Of a DNA stretch of 7,052 nt, positions 5,292 to 7,052 are shown one piece after another. Within the stretch, counting starts at the first letter, position 1; each line of letters begins with the position of its first letter. The DNA is taken from contig JAIRRF010000082.1 of the NCBI GenBank assembly GCA_031256115.1, positions 1 through 7,052 on the forward strand, written 5' to 3'. The stretch comes from Treponema sp. (lineage in GTDB: Bacteria; Spirochaetota; Spirochaetia; Treponematales; Breznakiellaceae). The position numbers and the translations under genes were made by a program. A model generated the notes under the pieces. That model was not told where the DNA came from. It did not search any database and saw nothing but the letters and a program-made list of their open reading frames with translations.

Positions 5292-5326
5292 GATCCATCA
5301 TAATATCAAAATTATATGCTGCATAT
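5290..5326. promoter_or_regulatory. Divergent control region with palindromes over both start codons
   Basis: Only 24 bases (5292-5315) separate the two divergent ATGs. ATGAT-CC-ATCAT (5290-5301) overlaps the AraC-family start codon. ATATGC-T-GCATAT (5314-5326) covers the activator's start codon. ATAAT (5300-5304) and ATTAT (5311-5315) lie between them as inverted arms. CATAATAT near 5299-5306 could be a -10 for the rightward gene, which would place its RNA start at or near the ATG. Neither gene has a recognisable Shine-Dalgarno sequence. Operator function is inferred from position and symmetry only. Confidence 0.4.
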
Positions 5327-6908
5327 CACTGTTCAAGGGCGCGGATCCTGCGAATCCCGGCCCGGTGATACTATCCTTGAAGCCCTTATCAGGGCGGCTC
5401 TGCCCGGGGCGGCTCTGACCGGGAACGGCATTATTCTTTCCGCTCCCTGCGGGGGCCGGGGGATCTGCGGCAAATGCCGAATTACCCTACTTAAGGGAAC
5501 CGTGGAACTTAGGGATACCAAGGTGATTCCAAAGCCGGGGGATTCCTTTTCCGCCTGCCGGGGAACAACCCTTTCGGACATTACTATTGAGCTGCCCGAA
5601 GAAGAAATTATTGCGGAAACCATAACAGATCTTTCTGCCGATACAAAACCGAAACGCATCGAAAAGCCGGGCAGAAAAAAGGTTCTTCACGCCGGAATCG
5701 GAGTAGACATTGGCACCACGACGGTCCAGGCGGAACTCATCGATCTGGGTTCGGGAAAATCTCTGGAAACAATTACTGCATTAAATGATCAGCGGAGCTT
5801 CGGCGCCGATGTAATGAGCCGGATTAACGCTGCCCGGAATGGACAAAGCGGGGAATTATCCGCCGTTCTAAACCGGCAAATAGAAGGTATACTGCAACAT
5901 TGCCTTTATAAATGGAATCTTTCCGGTATTGAACAGGCAACGATAAGCGGCAACACTACCATGCTTCATTTCTTTTGCGGCGCCGATCCTTCCGGCATGG
6001 GAGTAGTACCTTTTACTCCGGTATTTCTGGAAGAACGACATTTTCCCGGTAAAGAGTTAAACCTTTCTGTTGGACAGATAGGGGTACTGCCTGGGATCTC
6101 CGCTTTTGTCGGAGCCGACATTGTTTCCGGCCTGGCCTTTCTTGACATTTTAAACCGGAAGAAAGACTCCCTGCTGGTGGATATAGGAACCAACGGTGAA
6201 ATAGCCCTGTGGAAAAAAGCAGAACAAAGGTTGCTCTGTTGTTCTACCGCCGCAGGCCCCTGTTTTGCAGGGGCAGAAATATCCTGTGGTATGGGAGCCC
6301 TGCCGGGAGCAATCAACAGGATTTCAATTAATGATAAACCTGTATCGGCAGGCAATATTTTTAACTGCGGCCCCCTGGTTTACAGCACCCTGGGAAATTC
6401 TATGCCCCGCGGGATTTGCGGTGCGGGCCTTATCGACGCTATTGCGGCATTGAAACAGCTAAGTGTAATCGATGAAACCGGCGCATTAACGGATGAATAT
6501 ATTGAAACCGGGTTTCCATTGGCGGAGGGATTAACTATTTCCCAAAAAGACATACGCCGGTTTCAATTGGCCAAAAGCGCAATCTGTTCAGGTATCACGG
6601 TACTATGTAAGCGGGCAGGCTTGAATCCGGCTAAACTTGATGCGGTATATATTGCCGGAGGACTGGGTTTTTATATAGATATTAAGAATGCCGTTGCAAC
6701 AGGACTTCTGCCGCCGGAGTTTACAGAAACATTACCTGGAAAAATCGCAGTCTGCGGTAATCTAAGTCTGAAAGGAGCGGTACAAAGTTTAATAGAATCG
6801 GCATTCCTGCAGCGCTGCAAGAAAATTATTGCTCACAGTAATATAGTAGAACTTGCAGCGGATGCAGATTTTTCCGAAGCTTTCACGGAAAATATGCTTT
6901 TTCCGTAA
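5316..6908 (+). CDS. Reductive activator of corrinoid proteins (RACo type; 2Fe-2S ferredoxin plus ASKHA/DUF4445)
   Basis: The 530-residue cytoplasmic protein fits the RACo family. Characterised members use ATP hydrolysis and a ferredoxin-type cluster to reduce inactive Co(II) corrinoid back to Co(I), so that methyl transfer can resume. The N-terminal 2Fe-2S domain (about 1-95) has C45, C51, C54 and C81 in a CX5CX2CX26C pattern (APCGGRGICGKC). A short basic linker (about 110-125) leads to the ASKHA ATPase part: phosphate-loop-like GVDIGTTTVQAEL (129-141), ISGNTTMLHFF (210-220), the second nucleotide-binding stretch LLVDIGTNGEIAL (286-298), GICGAGLIDAI (366-376) and IAGGLGFYIDIKNAV (446-460). 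The start at 5316 gives a standard ferredoxin beginning (MLHITVQGRG) but lacks a ribosome binding site. Its stop is one base from that of a convergent corrinoid-protein gene, the probable substrate. The specific methyl donor cannot be inferred. Confidence 0.92.
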   Translation: MLHITVQGRGSCESRPGDTILEALIRAALPGAALTGNGIILSAPCGGRGICGKCRITLLKGTVELRDTKVIPKPGDSFSACRGTTLSDITIELPEEEIIAETITDLSADTKPKRIEKPGRKKVLHAGIGVDIGTTTVQAELIDLGSGKSLETITALNDQRSFGADVMSRINAARNGQSGELSAVLNRQIEGILQHCLYKWNLSGIEQATISGNTTMLHFFCGADPSGMGVVPFTPVFLEERHFPGKELNLSVGQIGVLPGISAFVGADIVSGLAFLDILNRKKDSLLVDIGTNGEIALWKKAEQRLLCCSTAAGPCFAGAEISCGMGALPGAINRISINDKPVSAGNIFNCGPLVYSTLGNSMPRGICGAGLIDAIAALKQLSVIDETGALTDEYIETGFPLAEGLTISQKDIRRFQLAKSAICSGITVLCKRAGLNPAKLDAVYIAGGLGFYIDIKNAVATGLLPPEFTETLPGKIAVCGNLSLKGAVQSLIESAFLQRCKKIIAHSNIVELAADADFSEAFTENMLFP

Positions 6909-6909
6909 A

Positions 6910-7052
6910 TTATCCGAAAAATGTCCGGCAGAGCTCTGCGGCGCTGGCGGCATCGGGGCTATAGGCATCGGCGCCGATTTCATCCGCAAAACTCTGGGTT
7001 ACCGGAGCGCCTCCCACCATTATCTTTACCTTGTCCCGGACACCGGCGCTTT
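6910..7052 (-). CDS. Methyltransferase corrinoid (B12-binding) protein, C-terminal end (partial)
   Basis: The minus strand from the window edge reads 46 residues to a TAA at 6910-6912: VRDKVKIMVGGAPVTQSFAD, then EIGADAYSPDAASAAELCRT and FFG. This is the characteristic end of the cobalamin-binding Rossmann domain of corrinoid proteins that shuttle methyl groups between a substrate-specific methyltransferase and a tetrahydrofolate methyltransferase. The block (I/V)MVGGAPV(T/N)..FA..IGADGY..DA..A is well conserved, with the usual G replaced by A in ADAY. The DxHxxG cobalt-ligand motif and the N-terminal helical cap lie outside the window. Its neighbour across a one-base gap is the RACo-type activator that would keep its cobalt reduced. 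The family call is strong despite the short length. The substrate class (methoxylated aromatic, methylamine or other) is not determinable here. Confidence 0.88.
   Translation of the reverse strand, partial: SAGVRDKVKIMVGGAPVTQSFADEIGADAYSPDAASAAELCRTFFG

Noticed and set aside
5333..5690. Minus-strand open frames inside the activator gene
   Set aside because: They are shadows of the strongly supported RACo-type coding frame, with Arg/Ser/Pro-rich translations and no start signals.

Overview
The window looks like a chromosome segment from an anaerobic bacterium, most plausibly a Treponema-type spirochete, perhaps a gut acetogen. This is inference. It rests on small exported proteins of a style I associate with treponemes, an exported GYF_2 (DUF4339) protein with a PPPLPPPLP tail, a HicB-like small protein, and a corrinoid one-carbon module of the kind used for O- or N-demethylation. 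No rRNA, tRNA, CRISPR array, transposase or integrase is visible.

The left part (about 1-3770) is AT-rich. It holds the C-terminal end of an unrecognised protein, a small exported-protein gene whose frame is broken (223-571), an exported beta-rich protein with a C-terminal GYF_2 domain (565-1629), a convergent HicB-like gene (1652-1810, minus), and about 316 bases without a convincing gene. That gap contains a perfect 15-bp-arm palindrome and degenerate heptamer repeats. A 12-TM major facilitator transporter with a TTG start (2127-3302) and a small exported protein with a Gly/Cys/Trp-rich tail (3355-3768) follow.

The junction (about 3770-4025) lies between convergent genes. It holds a nested set of inverted repeats: outer arms 3836-3851/4012-4027, inner closing stem 3876-3886/3977-3987, then three or four more paired segments. 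A possible -10 box precedes the inner stem and a T-rich tract follows it. It looks like an undescribed structured RNA or a small terminal-inverted-repeat element, and is the most interesting non-coding signal here.

The right part (4026-7052) is visibly richer in G+C and forms a coherent unit. A PocR-domain AraC-family regulator (minus) is divergent, with a 24-bp gap, from a gene for a 2Fe-2S/ASKHA reductive activator of corrinoid proteins (RACo type). That gene meets tail to tail, with a single base between the stop codons, the C-terminal end of a B12-binding corrinoid protein. The likely logic is that the regulator senses a methylated substrate or related cue, a methyltransferase outside the window methylates the corrinoid protein, and the RACo-type protein reduces corrinoid that has been inactivated to Co(II). 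The short divergent gap has small palindromes over both start codons and no clear Shine-Dalgarno sequence for either gene.
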